Position numbers and translations under genes: made by a program | Notes under the pieces: generated by a model | The model's database searches: none | What the model was told of the DNA's origin: nothing | The model's input: only the letters and a program-made list of their open reading frames with translations | Assembly (NCBI GenBank): GCA_963828445.1 | Contig: CAWHFP010000001.1 | Span: 62,001-126,000, forward strand | Direction of reading: 5' to 3' | DNA: 64,000 nucleotides | Origin: Bog-532 sp963828445 | Lineage (GTDB): Bacteria; Actinomycetota; Actinomycetes; Streptosporangiales; Streptosporangiaceae | Shown here: positions 1-10,943 of the stretch, piece by piece | Layout of the letters: each line of letters begins with the position of its first letter | Numbering within the stretch: position 1 is the first letter of the stretch

Positions 1-508
1 TTTCCCAGCAGACCTGCACGTTCGAGCCCATGACCAGGTTGGGCCGGGACGCGTCCTTCCCGGCCGCCCGGCGGTCCTTGCGCCACCGCCACAGCAGGGC
101 CATGCCGCCGAGCATGCAGGCCTCGCTGGACCCGGTGGTGGAGCAGCCGGTGGCGTCGCCGCCGACCGGGGAGTGCCACAGGTGGGCCAGGATGTTGACG
201 CAGCGCCGCTCGATCTCCGCGGTCTGCGGGTACTCGTCCTTGTCGATCATGTTCTTGTCGAAGGACTCGGACATCAGCTCGGTGGCCTCGTCCTCCATCC
301 AGGTGGTCACGAACGTGGCCAGGTTGAGCCGGGCGTTGCCGTCCAGGATCAGCTCATCCCGGACCACCTGGGCCGCGGTCGTCGGCAGCATGCCGCTCTC
401 GGGGAGCCGGTAGACCGGGACCTGCACGCCCCGCTCCTGGACGTAGATCGGGTTGATGGCGAGCTCGCCGTCCTGATCGGCTACGTCGACCTGCTGATGC
501 AGCGCCAT
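1..508 (-). CDS. gadB: glutamate decarboxylase, 5' part (runs off left edge)
   Basis: PLP-dependent decarboxylation of L-glutamate to GABA in the cytosol. Only the first ~169 residues are in the window. The minus-strand reading from ATG 508 shows blocks typical of bacterial Gad: LNLATFVTTWME, DKDEYPQTAEIERR, TGCSTTGSSEACMLGG and NLVMGSNVQVCWE. The PLP-binding lysine lies beyond the edge. AAAGGAG about 7 nt upstream supports the start. It is divergent from the ABC exporter that follows. The family assignment is firm; whether it serves acid resistance or GABA metabolism cannot be told here. Confidence 0.93.
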   Translation of the reverse strand, partial: MALHQQVDVADQDGELAINPIYVQERGVQVPVYRLPESGMLPTTAAQVVRDELILDGNARLNLATFVTTWMEDEATELMSESFDKNMIDKDEYPQTAEIERRCVNILAHLWHSPVGGDATGCSTTGSSEACMLGGMALLWRWRKDRRAAGKDASRPNLVMGSNVQVCWE

Positions 509-659
509 CGCCGGCTCCTTTGATCGTCGGGTGGGACGGGGTCAGGCTATCGCTGGCCCGCCATCCACCATCTGGTTGATACCGGGCTCCAACCGCGGAC
601 GCCGCAGGTATGGCTCGGCGGGCGATGCCCGGGTGGGGGCCGGCCGCGACGATAGCGGT

Positions 660-1598
660 ATGCCAGTTATCGAAGTAAGCGGATTGCACAAGGAATACGG
701 GCCCAAGGTGGCCGTCGACGACGTGTCGTTCTCGGTTGAGCCGGGCGAGATCTTCGGCATCCTGGGCCCGAACGGGGCCGGGAAGACCACCTCGGTGGAA
801 TGCATCACCGGGCTGCGCAAGCCGGACCGGGGCCGGATCAGCGTGCTGGGCCTGGATCCGCAGCGGGACCACGACGAGCTGCGTGAGCAGGTCGGCGTCC
901 AGCTGCAGGACGGCCAGCTGCCGGAGAAGATCCGGGTCCGCGAGGCCCTCGAGCTGTACGCCTCGTTCTACCAGCACCCGGCCAACGCCGACGAACTGAT
1001 CACCCGGCTCGGCCTGGATGACCGGCGCGACGCCCCGTTCGACAAGCTGTCCGGCGGCCAGAAGCAGCGCCTGTCGGTGGCGCTGGCCCTGATCGGCACG
1101 CCCAAGGTGGCCGTGCTGGACGAGCTGACCACCGGCCTGGACCCCAGCGCCCGGCGCGAGGTGTGGGGCTTGATCTCCGACATCCGTGACACCGGGGTGA
1201 CCGTGCTGCTGGTCACCCACTTCATGGAGGAAGCCGAGCGGCTCTGCGACCGGCTGGCCGTGATCGACCACGGCCGGGTCATCGCCACTGACACGCCGTC
1301 CGGCCTGGCCGGCCGGGCCGGGGGTGAGCAGTACATCCGGTTCACCGCGTCGGCCCCGCTGGAGGAGGACGCGCTGTCCGTGCTGCCCGAGGTGCACTCG
1401 GTCCGGCGCGAGGGCGACCAGTTCGCCGTGACCGGCAACGAGGAAGCACTGCAGGCGGTCATGGGCGTGCTGATCCGGCGCGGCATCATCGCCCGGCACC
1501 TGCGGCTCGACCAGGCCAGCCTGGACGACGCCTTCGTCGCCCTCACCCAGCACGACCCGGCCGGCCGTGACGCGGCCAACGCCGCCCAAGCCAACTGA
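660..1598 (+). CDS. ABC-2 type exporter, ATP-binding subunit
   Basis: Nucleotide-binding subunit (312 aa) of a drug/lipid-type ABC exporter; it hydrolyses ATP at the inner face of the membrane. Walker A GPNGAGKT is at residues ~36-43, signature LSGGQKQR at ~130-137 and Walker B VAVLDEL at ~150-156. The usual DEP reads DEL here (LDELTTGLDP), which I take as a subfamily trait. The C-terminal ~90 residues form the accessory region typical of CcmA/DrrA-like proteins. ATG 660 is chosen because homology begins at MPVIEVSGLHKEYG; the open frame extends further upstream without recognisable sequence. The permease follows after 17 nt, then a two-component system that probably regulates the pair. Confidence 0.92.
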   Translation: MPVIEVSGLHKEYGPKVAVDDVSFSVEPGEIFGILGPNGAGKTTSVECITGLRKPDRGRISVLGLDPQRDHDELREQVGVQLQDGQLPEKIRVREALELYASFYQHPANADELITRLGLDDRRDAPFDKLSGGQKQRLSVALALIGTPKVAVLDELTTGLDPSARREVWGLISDIRDTGVTVLLVTHFMEEAERLCDRLAVIDHGRVIATDTPSGLAGRAGGEQYIRFTASAPLEEDALSVLPEVHSVRREGDQFAVTGNEEALQAVMGVLIRRGIIARHLRLDQASLDDAFVALTQHDPAGRDAANAAQAN

Positions 1599-1615
1599 GC
1601 CCGGAGGAAATGATC

Positions 1616-2401
1616 ATGTCAACGACCGCCACCCTGCCCCGGCCCAGCCAGGCCGCCCGCACCCGGCGTGCCTGGCTCACCTTGACCCGGGTCGAGCTGA
1701 AGCTGCTGCTCCGCACCCCGGCCGCGTTGTTCTGGGGGATCGGTTTCCCGGTGATCGGCCTGATCGTGCTGGGCGCGATCCCTGGCACCGGCAAGCCGGT
1801 CAAGTCGCTGGGCGGCATCAGCGTGCTCGAGACCTACCTGCCCATCATCATCACCTTCATGATCATCATGACCTCGGTGAACTTCCTGCCCGCCACGCTG
1901 GCCAGCTACCGCGAACGCGGCGTGCTGCGCCGCATGTTCACCACCCCGGTCACGCCGCAGGCCCTGCTCAGCGCGGACCTGGCCCTGACCCTGGGCACCC
2001 AGATCGCCACCACCGCGCTGATCGTCGTCCTGGCGGTCGGCGTGTTCACCGCCTCGATCGGCGCGCCGCTGGCCTTCATCGTGTCCTTCCTCCTGCTCGC
2101 GGCGGCGGCGAGCACACTGGGGCTGCTGGTCGCCGCGGTGAGCTTCACCACCAAGGCCGCCAACGCCCTGGGCGCGGTGTTCTTCTTCGTGCTGATGTTC
2201 TTCTCCGGGCTGTGGCTGCCACGGGCCGAGATGCCGGACTGGCTGCGCGGGATCAGCGACGCCACCCTGACCGGCTCCGGGGTCCAGGCCGTGCAGAACG
2301 CCATGGCCGGCCACTGGGCCTCCGGGCTGTTCTTCGGGGTGCTGGCGGCCTGGATCGTGGTCTGCGGCACGCTGGCCATCCGGCTCTTCCGCTGGGAATG
2401 A
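1616..2401 (+). CDS. ABC-2 type exporter, permease subunit
   Basis: Integral membrane partner (261 aa) of the preceding ATPase. It has a short cytoplasmic N-terminus, then about six hydrophobic segments, including LIVLGAIPG, LPIIITFMIIM and FFFVLMFFSGLWLP, and ends LFRWE, a common ending in this family. ATG 1616 is preferred over ATG 1610 because GGAGGA (1603-1608) is then about 7 nt upstream. Substrate unknown; antibiotics or lipids are typical for the family. Confidence 0.9.
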   Translation: MSTTATLPRPSQAARTRRAWLTLTRVELKLLLRTPAALFWGIGFPVIGLIVLGAIPGTGKPVKSLGGISVLETYLPIIITFMIIMTSVNFLPATLASYRERGVLRRMFTTPVTPQALLSADLALTLGTQIATTALIVVLAVGVFTASIGAPLAFIVSFLLLAAAASTLGLLVAAVSFTTKAANALGAVFFFVLMFFSGLWLPRAEMPDWLRGISDATLTGSGVQAVQNAMAGHWASGLFFGVLAAWIVVCGTLAIRLFRWE

Positions 2402-2465
2402 CAGGATTGGTTCTGGCTGTACCCAGGGAAGCCCTCGAGGAAGACCCATTGAGGAAGACACTGAC

Positions 2466-3789
2466 ATGCCGAAGCTGGCGCCGCGGATAGCGACCGCCGG
2501 GTCCGCCCGGCGGCTGGGCACCACGCCGGATGATCCCGAGCAGCGGATGGAAAGTCTCCTGCGGCTGGCCCCGTTCGCCCTGCTGGTCATCTCCATCATC
2601 CCGTACCTGCTGACCCAGCACCCCACGGCGGCCGACGTGGGCCGGACGATCGGCGCCGAGGCGGTCACGGCCGCCTGGGTGCTGTGGTGGATCATCCTGC
2701 ACGAGGAATGGCAGCACCGGCCGGCGCTGATGACGGTCTTCTTCGCGGGCTTCGTGCTGTGCTGCGGCCTGCTGGTGGCCCGGAGCCCGTGGTTCGGCTT
2801 CTTCTGCTGGGTCGGGTACCCGCTGGCATTCCAGTACCTGCGCGGCTGGCTGCGCTACATCGGCCTGGTGCTGGTCGCGGCGGCGTCCGCGCTGGCTCAG
2901 CTGGGCGGTTTCCACGACCCGACCCCACCCCACGTGGCCCTCTGGCTCGTCGTCACGCTGCTGAACGGCGTGCTGGTCACCACGTTCATCTACCTGGGGG
3001 AGAAGGCCGAGAACCAGAATCAGGCCCGGAAGCAGACCGTGACCGACCTGGCCGCGGCCAACGCGCGGCTCGAAGAGATGATGGCCGAGAACACCGGCCT
3101 GCACGCCCAGCTGCTGACCCAGGCCCGGGAGGCGGGTGTGCTGGAGGAACGGCAGCGGATGGCCCGGGAGATCCACGACACCCTGGCCCAGGGCCTGACC
3201 GGCATCATCACCCAGCTCGAAGCGGTCCAGCAGGCGGGCCCCGGCCCGGACTGGGAACGCCGGATCAGCAACGCGGCCCGGCTGGCCCGGCACAGCCTGA
3301 CCGAGGCCCGGCGCTCGGTCCGCGCGGTCCGGCCCGAGCCGCTGGAGAACACCCGGCTGCCCGATGCCGTGGCCGACGTGGCCGCCCAGTGGTCGGCCGA
3401 CAACGGGGTCAGGGCCGAGGTCACCACCACCGGGACCGTGCTCGGCCTGCACGCCGAGGTCGAGGTCACGCTGCTGCGGGTGGCCCAGGAGGCCCTGGCC
3501 AACGTGGCCAAGCACGCCAGCGCGACCCGGGTCGGGATCACCTTGTCCTATATGGAAGACGTGGTGTCCCTGGACATCAGGGACGACGGCGCGGGCTTCC
3601 GCCCCGATCAGCGAGCGCCTGGCCGGCCACACCGGCGGATTCGGCCTGACCGGGATGGAGCAGCGGGTCCGCCGGCTGGCCGGCAGCCTGGCCATCGAGT
3701 CCGAGCCCGGTCACGGCACCGCGATTTCCGCCAGCGTCCCGGCCATCCCGCGGGCCGCGGCCACAACCATGGAGACAGCCGATGAGTGA
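2466..3789 (+). CDS. two-component sensor histidine kinase (NarL type), apparent frameshift
   Basis: Membrane sensor kinase of the HisKA_3/HATPase_c type. About five membrane segments (residues ~28-175) are followed by a short coiled coil and the phosphoacceptor block ERQRMAREIHDTLAQG (His ~237). The HATPase N box is around VAQEALANVAKHA and the G1 box is DIRDDGAGF. Near 3599-3608 the frame breaks: the first frame decays into Arg/Pro-rich sequence, while the +1 frame resumes with GGFGLTGMEQRVRRLAG, the missing G2 box, and runs to TGA 3787-3789. One extra base explains this. The restored gene overlaps the regulator start (ATGAGTGA) by 8 nt, as in coupled two-component genes. The sensed signal is unknown. 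Confidence 0.88.
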
Positions 3790-4426
3790 GAGCCCGGTCC
3801 GGGTGCTGATCGTGGACGACCACCCCGTGGTCCGGGACGGCCTGCGCGGGATCTTCGAGAGCACCGCCGAGTTCGAGGTGGCCGGTGAGGCCGGCAACGG
3901 CGCCGAGGCCGTGACCCGGGCCCGGGCGCTCAAGCCGGACGTGGTCCTGATGGACCTGCGCATGCCGGACGTGGACGGGGTGACCGCGATCAAGCGGCTG
4001 GCCGAGCTGGGCCTGGACACCCGGGTGCTGGTCCTCACCACCTACGACACCGACAGCGACGTGGTGCCCGCGATCGAGGCCGGGGCCACCGGCTACCTGC
4101 TCAAGGACGCGCCCCGGACCGAGCTGCTGCGGGCCGTCCGGGCCGCGGCCCGGGGCGAGGCCGTGCTGTCCCCGTCGGTGGCCACCCGGCTGCTCGGCCA
4201 GGTCCGGGCCCCGGCCCGGGAGCCGCTGAGCAGCCGCGAGCTGGACGTGCTGGCCCTGGTGGCCCGGGGCACCTCGAACCGGGACACCGCCACCCGCCTG
4301 TTCATCAGCGAGGCCACGGTCAAGACCCACCTGCTGCACATCTACGCCAAGCTCGGCGTCAACGACCGCGCCGCCGCCGTGGCCGTCGGCTTCGAACGCG
4401 GCCTGCTACCCCGCGCCGTCGACTAG
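3782..4426 (+). CDS. two-component response regulator, NarL/LuxR family
   Basis: DNA-binding response regulator, 214 aa. The receiver domain (1-120) carries the acidic pocket DD at 12-13, phosphoacceptor Asp58 (VVLMDLRMPD) and the conserved Lys in YLLKDAP. The C-terminal LuxR helix-turn-helix (about 147-210) reads LSSRELDVLALVARG then SEATVKTHLLHIYAKLGV. It is the partner of the overlapping kinase. By position it most likely controls the upstream ABC exporter, though this is inferred from layout only. Confidence 0.95.
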   Translation: MSESPVRVLIVDDHPVVRDGLRGIFESTAEFEVAGEAGNGAEAVTRARALKPDVVLMDLRMPDVDGVTAIKRLAELGLDTRVLVLTTYDTDSDVVPAIEAGATGYLLKDAPRTELLRAVRAAARGEAVLSPSVATRLLGQVRAPAREPLSSRELDVLALVARGTSNRDTATRLFISEATVKTHLLHIYAKLGVNDRAAAVAVGFERGLLPRAVD

Positions 4427-4443
4427 GTGGTGCCGTTTTGCCC

Positions 4444-4449
4444 TAGCGT
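4444..4449 (+). promoter_or_regulatory. -10 hexamer TAGCGT, leaderless-type promoter
   Basis: TAGCGT ends 7 nt before GTG 4457 and no Shine-Dalgarno sequence is present, so the transcript probably begins at the start codon. Confidence 0.45.
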
Positions 4450-4456
4450 CGTAACC

Positions 4457-5371
4457 GTGACCTTCACCCGGATCTCCGTGCGCAGTGGCCCGCTGGACGT
4501 GGGTATCGAGACGGCGGGACCCCAGGACGGCTGGCCCGTCCTGCTTCTGCACGGGTTCCCGTATGACCCGCATGCCTTCGAGGCGGTCGCGGCCGAACTC
4601 GCGGCCGCGGAGGCGCGCGTGCTCGCTCCGTACCTGCGCGGCTTCGGCGCTACTCGTTTCGCGTCCGAGTCGACCGCCCGTTCCGGGCAGCAGGCCGCGA
4701 TCGGGCGTGACGTGCTGAACCTCGTCGGCACGCTCGGGCTGAAGGCGCCCATCCTGGTGGGGTACGACTGGGGTGGCCGTGCGGCGTGCGTGGCGGCGGC
4801 CCTGCGCCCCGACCTGATCGGGGGGATCGTCGCTCTCGGGGGCTGGTCCATTCAGGACATCGCCGCATCCGCGGAGCCGTCCCCACCACTGGAGGAAAGC
4901 CGCGACTGGTACCAGTACTACTTCCACAGCGAGCGTGGGCGGGCCGGTCTTACCCGCTACCGGCGGGAACTGGCGGCCCAGCTGTGGCGCGAGTGGTCGC
5001 CATCGCGTCCGATTGCCGACGCGGACTTCGAGCGGACGGCACCGTCGTTCGACAATCCTGACTTCGTTGATGTCGTCATCCACTCCTATCGGCACCGTTT
5101 CGGGCTGGTGCCGGGCGCCGAAGAGTATGAGGGGGACGAGCACTTCCTGGCTGGCCTCCCGATCGTCGACGTGCCGGCGATCGTCCTCGATCCCACCGAG
5201 GATCCAGCGCTGAACCCCCGCCCGCGCGAGCAGCACGCGGCCCGGTTTCCCCGCCTCCTCGACTACCGGCAGATCGCGAGCGGGCACAACCAGCCGTTCG
5301 ATGCACCCGCGGAAGTCGCCCTGGCCGTGCGCGATCTGCACGCATTCCCGGGGTCCTGGTCACCCTGTTAG
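4457..5371 (+). CDS. alpha/beta hydrolase, epoxide hydrolase/dehalogenase-like
   Basis: Cytosolic alpha/beta-hydrolase of 304 aa. The oxyanion motif HGFPYD is near residue 30. The nucleophile elbow VGYDWGG has Asp where lipases and esterases have Ser, as in epoxide hydrolases and haloalkane/haloacetate dehalogenases. The catalytic His is in ASGHNQPFDAP near the C-terminus. GTG 4457 is preferred to GTG 4427 because homology starts TFTRISVRSGPLDV and a -10-like hexamer sits 7 nt upstream. Base composition here is slightly less GC-extreme than in its neighbours. Substrate not predictable. Confidence 0.82.
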   Translation: MTFTRISVRSGPLDVGIETAGPQDGWPVLLLHGFPYDPHAFEAVAAELAAAEARVLAPYLRGFGATRFASESTARSGQQAAIGRDVLNLVGTLGLKAPILVGYDWGGRAACVAAALRPDLIGGIVALGGWSIQDIAASAEPSPPLEESRDWYQYYFHSERGRAGLTRYRRELAAQLWREWSPSRPIADADFERTAPSFDNPDFVDVVIHSYRHRFGLVPGAEEYEGDEHFLAGLPIVDVPAIVLDPTEDPALNPRPREQHAARFPRLLDYRQIASGHNQPFDAPAEVALAVRDLHAFPGSWSPC

Positions 5372-5392
5372 TATGTATGCGTGATGCATATG
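5372..5392. promoter_or_regulatory. possible MarR operator at the marR start
   Basis: TATGTATGC and GATGCATA form an imperfect inverted repeat (6 of 8 positions) overlapping the candidate starts of the MarR gene. MarR proteins often repress their own operon through such sites. Weak evidence. Confidence 0.3.
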
Positions 5393-5875
5393 GGAAACGT
5401 GATCACAGCCTGGGCGGTGAGCCTGCACGACCAGCTGGCCGTGGCCGCCGAAGAGCTCGGGGTCGGGCTGCGCGACGTGTCCGCGCTGATCCTGGTGGCC
5501 AGTCACCCCGAGGTCCCGGTGGACTGGCTGCGCTCCCGGATCGGGCTGTCCCAGCCGGGCACGGTCCGGCTGGTGGACCGGCTGAGCTCGGCGGGCCTGG
5601 TCCGGCGATCGGCCCGGGAAGGACGCACGGTACACCTGGCCGTCACCGCGTCCGGGCAGGACCTGCTGCGCCGCTGGATCAACCAGCGCGACCGGGCCGT
5701 GCAGGGTCTCACTGGGGACCTGACGGCCGAGCAGCAGGCCGAGCTGACCGAGTTGATGGCCCAGGCCCTGAGTGCCCCGGACCGGCCCCGCGCCGAGGCC
5801 GACCAGACCTGCCGGACCTGCGACTGGCCCGCCTGCGGGGATGACTGCCCAGTGGACCGGTCCGTCCGGGCATGA
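5381..5875 (+). CDS. MarR-family regulator with C-terminal Cys cluster
   Basis: Winged-helix regulator of 164 aa. The DNA-binding region spans about 45-110 (VDWLRSRIGLSQPGTVRLVDRLSSAGLV, the wing near SAREGRTVHL), followed by a dimerisation helix. The tail carries four cysteines, CRTCDWPACGDDC (C-x2-C-x5-C-x3-C), which could bind a metal or act as a thiol switch; this is inference. Start candidates GTG 5381, ATG 5384 and ATG 5390 are in frame. Its stop overlaps the MFS start (ATGA), so it probably regulates that transporter and itself. Confidence 0.9.
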   Translation: MMHMGNVITAWAVSLHDQLAVAAEELGVGLRDVSALILVASHPEVPVDWLRSRIGLSQPGTVRLVDRLSSAGLVRRSAREGRTVHLAVTASGQDLLRRWINQRDRAVQGLTGDLTAEQQAELTELMAQALSAPDRPRAEADQTCRTCDWPACGDDCPVDRSVRA

Positions 5876-7120
5876 CCGGGACGCAGGTGGGCACCGGGCG
5901 TGCTGCCCAGGGGCGCGCCGGCGCCCGGCTGCCGTGGCCGCTGTACGCGCTGGCCGCGGCGGTGCTGCTCGACCTCAGCGCCGACACGTTCGTGATGTTC
6001 ACCGTGCTGTGGGTGGCCGGCCCGCAAGGGTGGACGGGGGTCAAGACCGCAGTGGTGGTCGTGGCGTTGCGATTGCCGGCTCTGGCCGGCGGGTGGCTCG
6101 GCGGCCGCGGCGTCGACCGGTTCGGCCCGAAGCCGATGATGATCGGCCAGGCGCTGCTGCGGGTGGCCTGCCTGGCCGCGCTGGCCGCCGGGGCATGGTC
6201 CGGGCGGTTCCCGCTGGTCCTGGTCCTGGTGCTCGGTGGCCTCAGCGGCGCGGCGCTGCCGGTCAGCTACGCCGGAGGCGCGCACGCTGGTGCCACGGCT
6301 GCTGCCCGCGGATCAGCTGGCCCGCGGTAATGCCTGGCTGGCCGTGGGCGACCAGGCGTCCATGATCGTCGGCGCGGTGCTGGTCGGGCCGCTGGTGGCC
6401 GTGGCCGGGGCCGGCCGGGCCCTGCTGGCCCCGGTAGGCATGCTGGCGGTGGCGGCCGCCCTGTTCGCTCTGCTGCCCGCTCGCCCCGGCCGGCCCGGTT
6501 CCGCCGCCACGCCTGATAACAGCAAGAAGCTCAGCGAGCCTGGGCCCGGGACATCGCCGTGGCGCAACCGGTCCGTGCTGGCCTTGCTGGCCCTGTCGTT
6601 CGTCTACTACCTGGCTTACGGGCCGTTCGAGCCGGCCCTGCCGTACTTCACCCGGCAGCACCTGCACGCCGGTCCGGGCGCGTACAGCCTGCTGTGGGTG
6701 GTGTTCGGGGCGGGCGCGCTGGCCGGCCTGAGCCAGGCTCCGCGGCTCAGCCGGCGCCGGCCGGGCGTGGTCAACGCGGCCGGGACCGCGCTGTGGGCGG
6801 TAGTCACCCTCCCGCTGCTGTGGTGCGCCTCGGCGATTCCCGCGGCCGCGGTCATGCTGGTCTCGGGTGCGGTGTGGGGTCCCTACCTGGCGGTCGAAGC
6901 CACCGCGCTGCAGCACTGGGTCGAGCCGGCCTGGCACGGGCGGCTGTTCGGGATCCAGCACGCCATCCTGGGGGTGGCCAGCCCGCTGGGTGCGGCGGCC
7001 GGCAGTCTGGCCCTGGCCAGCGTGTCCAGCCGGGCCGTACTCGGCGCCGCCCTGGCCGGGTGCCTCGCGGGAGGCCTGGCTATCGGCGCGACCCGCGCGA
7101 TCAGGCGGCCGCCGGCCTGA
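5872..7120 (+). CDS. MFS transporter, apparent frameshift
   Basis: Major facilitator transporter of ~12 segments, split by one apparent single-base insertion. Frame one (5872 to ~6276) gives the first four to five segments, including the loop 2-3 signature GGRGVDRFGPKPMM. It then breaks after LSGAALPVSYA. The next frame resumes at EARTLVPRLLPADQLARGNA and carries the remaining segments to TGA 7120. Removing one base around 6271-6277 restores a ~415-aa protein. The ATG overlaps the marR stop by 4 nt. The middle loop contains a 19-bp word also found in an intergenic region near 60344. Likely drug efflux under MarR control. The 3' end overlaps the convergent reductase gene by 20 bp. Confidence 0.85.
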
Positions 7121-7850
7121 CCAGGTAGCGGCAGAGCAGGAAGCCCTCGTCCTCCAGCACGTGCCCCAGGCTCAACGACAAGCCACCGGCCAGCGCCGGG
7201 CCGGTCAGGATGCGCCCGGCGGCACCGGCGGCCAGCAGCGGGCTGATCGTCACGCACAGCTCGTCCAGGCGGCCGGCCGCGGCGAACTGGGCCAGCAGAT
7301 GCGGGCCGCCCTCGCACAGCACCCGGCGCAGCCCGCGGTCGGCCAGCGCGTCGACCGCCACGCCCAGGTCCGCGTGATCGTCGCCGGCCACGATGACGTC
7401 GGCCACCTCGGCCGCGGCCTTGCGGCGATCCAGCGGCGCCGAATCGGTGGTGATGACGATGGTCCGGGCGTCCGCCGGCGCGTCGGTGAACAGGCTGGTG
7501 GACAGGTCCAGGTCCAGCGACCCGGTGATGACCGCGACGGGCGGGGTGGCGGGGCGCCCGGCCCGCAGGCCCGGCACCATGGCCGAGGTCTGGGCGGGCC
7601 GGTAGTGCTCGCTGGTGACCGTGCCCGACCCGGCCAGCACCACGTCGGCCTGGCTGCGCAGAATGCGGAAGACGGCCTTGTCGGCGTCCCCGGACAGGCC
7701 GCCGGACCGGCCGTCCAGCGCCGCGGCCCCGTCCACGCTCTCCACCATGTTGCCCCGGACCCACGACGGTCCCGCCGAACTCGCCGCCGGGTAGGCGTAG
7801 AGCCCGCCCACATCGGGCTCGGCCACCGCCGAGGGAAACAGCTGACGCAC
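7101..7850 (-). CDS. pyrimidine reductase family protein (RibD C-terminal-like)
   Basis: NADPH-dependent reductase fold related to the C-terminal domain of RibD and to dihydrofolate reductase; 249 aa, cytosolic. Visible blocks are SVDGAAALDGRSGGLSG near the N-terminus, ADVVLAGSGTV and the nucleotide-binding segment LADRGLRRVLCEGGPHLLAQF. The deaminase half of RibD is missing, as in standalone actinobacterial members. GTG 7850 begins 1 nt after the glgX stop (TAA 7854-7852), so the two genes are probably translationally coupled. Whether it acts in riboflavin synthesis is uncertain. Confidence 0.85.
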   Translation of the reverse strand: MRQLFPSAVAEPDVGGLYAYPAASSAGPSWVRGNMVESVDGAAALDGRSGGLSGDADKAVFRILRSQADVVLAGSGTVTSEHYRPAQTSAMVPGLRAGRPATPPVAVITGSLDLDLSTSLFTDAPADARTIVITTDSAPLDRRKAAAEVADVIVAGDDHADLGVAVDALADRGLRRVLCEGGPHLLAQFAAAGRLDELCVTISPLLAAGAAGRILTGPALAGGLSLSLGHVLEDEGFLLCRYLVRPAAA

Positions 7851-7851
7851 G

Positions 7852-10005
<2,154 letters not shown>

Positions 10006-10080
10006 CCGCCTCCTTCTGCCGATTCCTGGCGGACGTGACCGCGGGCCTGGTTAAGCGCCTGCCGCCCAGACTACCGGGGC

Positions 10081-10095
10081 TCGGCCTCAGGCCGA
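10081..10095 (-). terminator. small hairpin 3' of the sulfate operon
   Basis: TCGGCCT and AGGCCGA form a 7-bp stem with a 1-nt spacer, 24 nt past the chelatase stop on the minus strand. There is no T-run, so its role as terminator is weakly supported. Confidence 0.3.
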
Positions 10096-10118
10096 AGACC
10101 CCGCGAAGAAAGTCCAGG

Positions 10119-10943
10119 TCAGACCGCTGCGGCCACACGGCCGTCGGCCAGCGTCTCGGCGTACCGGCCGAGTACCACCTCGGCGAGCTCGGGGGCGGCC
10201 CCGAGCACGGGGGAGACCCCGGCCGCGCCCGCGGCCAGGCAGTCACGGCGGATCTGGTCCGCGAAGATGCCGGGGGACAGCAGGTAGGTGGCCACCAGCA
10301 CGTGCCGGGCCCCCGACCGCCGCAAGGCCGTGACCGCGTCGGCCGGGGTCGGGGTGGCCGCCGACGCGTACGCGGGCAGCACCGCCCGCCAGCCGCGCCG
10401 GGCCCGCCAGCGGGCGGCCAGGCCGGAGATCACGCCGGCCGCGGCCGAGTCACTGGAACCCGCGGCCGCCAGCACCACGGCGGTCTCACCCGGGTCGAAG
10501 GTCACACCACGGTGCTCGTCACCGGGTATCTCGCCCAGCCGGCGTTCCAGCGCCCGCAGCAGCAGCGGGTGCGGCCCCAGCGGCGGCCCGTAGCTGATCG
10601 CCAGCCGGGGGTGGGCGGCCCGGGCCTCGCGCAGCGCGCCGGGGATGTCGGCCTTGCTGTGGTAGGCCGCGGTGAGCAGCAGCGGCAGCACGACCGCTTC
10701 GCGGTCCCGGGGCCCGCCGTCGAGCGCGGCCAGGGCCTGAGCCAGACTGGGCGCGGCGTGCCCCAGGTAGGCGGCGCGCACGTCCAGGCCGGGGAAACCG
10801 GCCGTCTCGGCCCGCTGCCGGACCAGGTCCAGCAGCGTGGCGACGCTGGCCGCGGCGCGCGGGTCCGAGCTGCCGTGGGCCACCGCGACCAGCGGCGGCG
10901 GCCCGGCCACGGTCCCCGGAACGCTCAGAGGTGGATACCGCAT
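10119..10943 (-). CDS. sirohydrochlorin chelatase-like protein (CbiX/SirB family)
   Basis: Two-domain class II chelatase of 274 aa that probably inserts Fe2+ into sirohydrochlorin to make siroheme, the cofactor of the sulfite reductase encoded in the same operon. The first domain shows VAVAHGSSDPRA with the metal-binding His and LPLLLTAAYHSKADIP. The second domain repeats the fold (VVLAAAGSSDSAA, ATYLLSPGIFADQI) with Ala in place of the first His. ATG 10943 lies inside cysH (19-bp overlap), indicating coupling. A cobalt chelatase is the alternative; the operon favours siroheme. Confidence 0.85.
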   Translation of the reverse strand: MRYPPLSVPGTVAGPPPLVAVAHGSSDPRAAASVATLLDLVRQRAETAGFPGLDVRAAYLGHAAPSLAQALAALDGGPRDREAVVLPLLLTAAYHSKADIPGALREARAAHPRLAISYGPPLGPHPLLLRALERRLGEIPGDEHRGVTFDPGETAVVLAAAGSSDSAAAGVISGLAARWRARRGWRAVLPAYASAATPTPADAVTALRRSGARHVLVATYLLSPGIFADQIRRDCLAAGAAGVSPVLGAAPELAEVVLGRYAETLADGRVAAAV

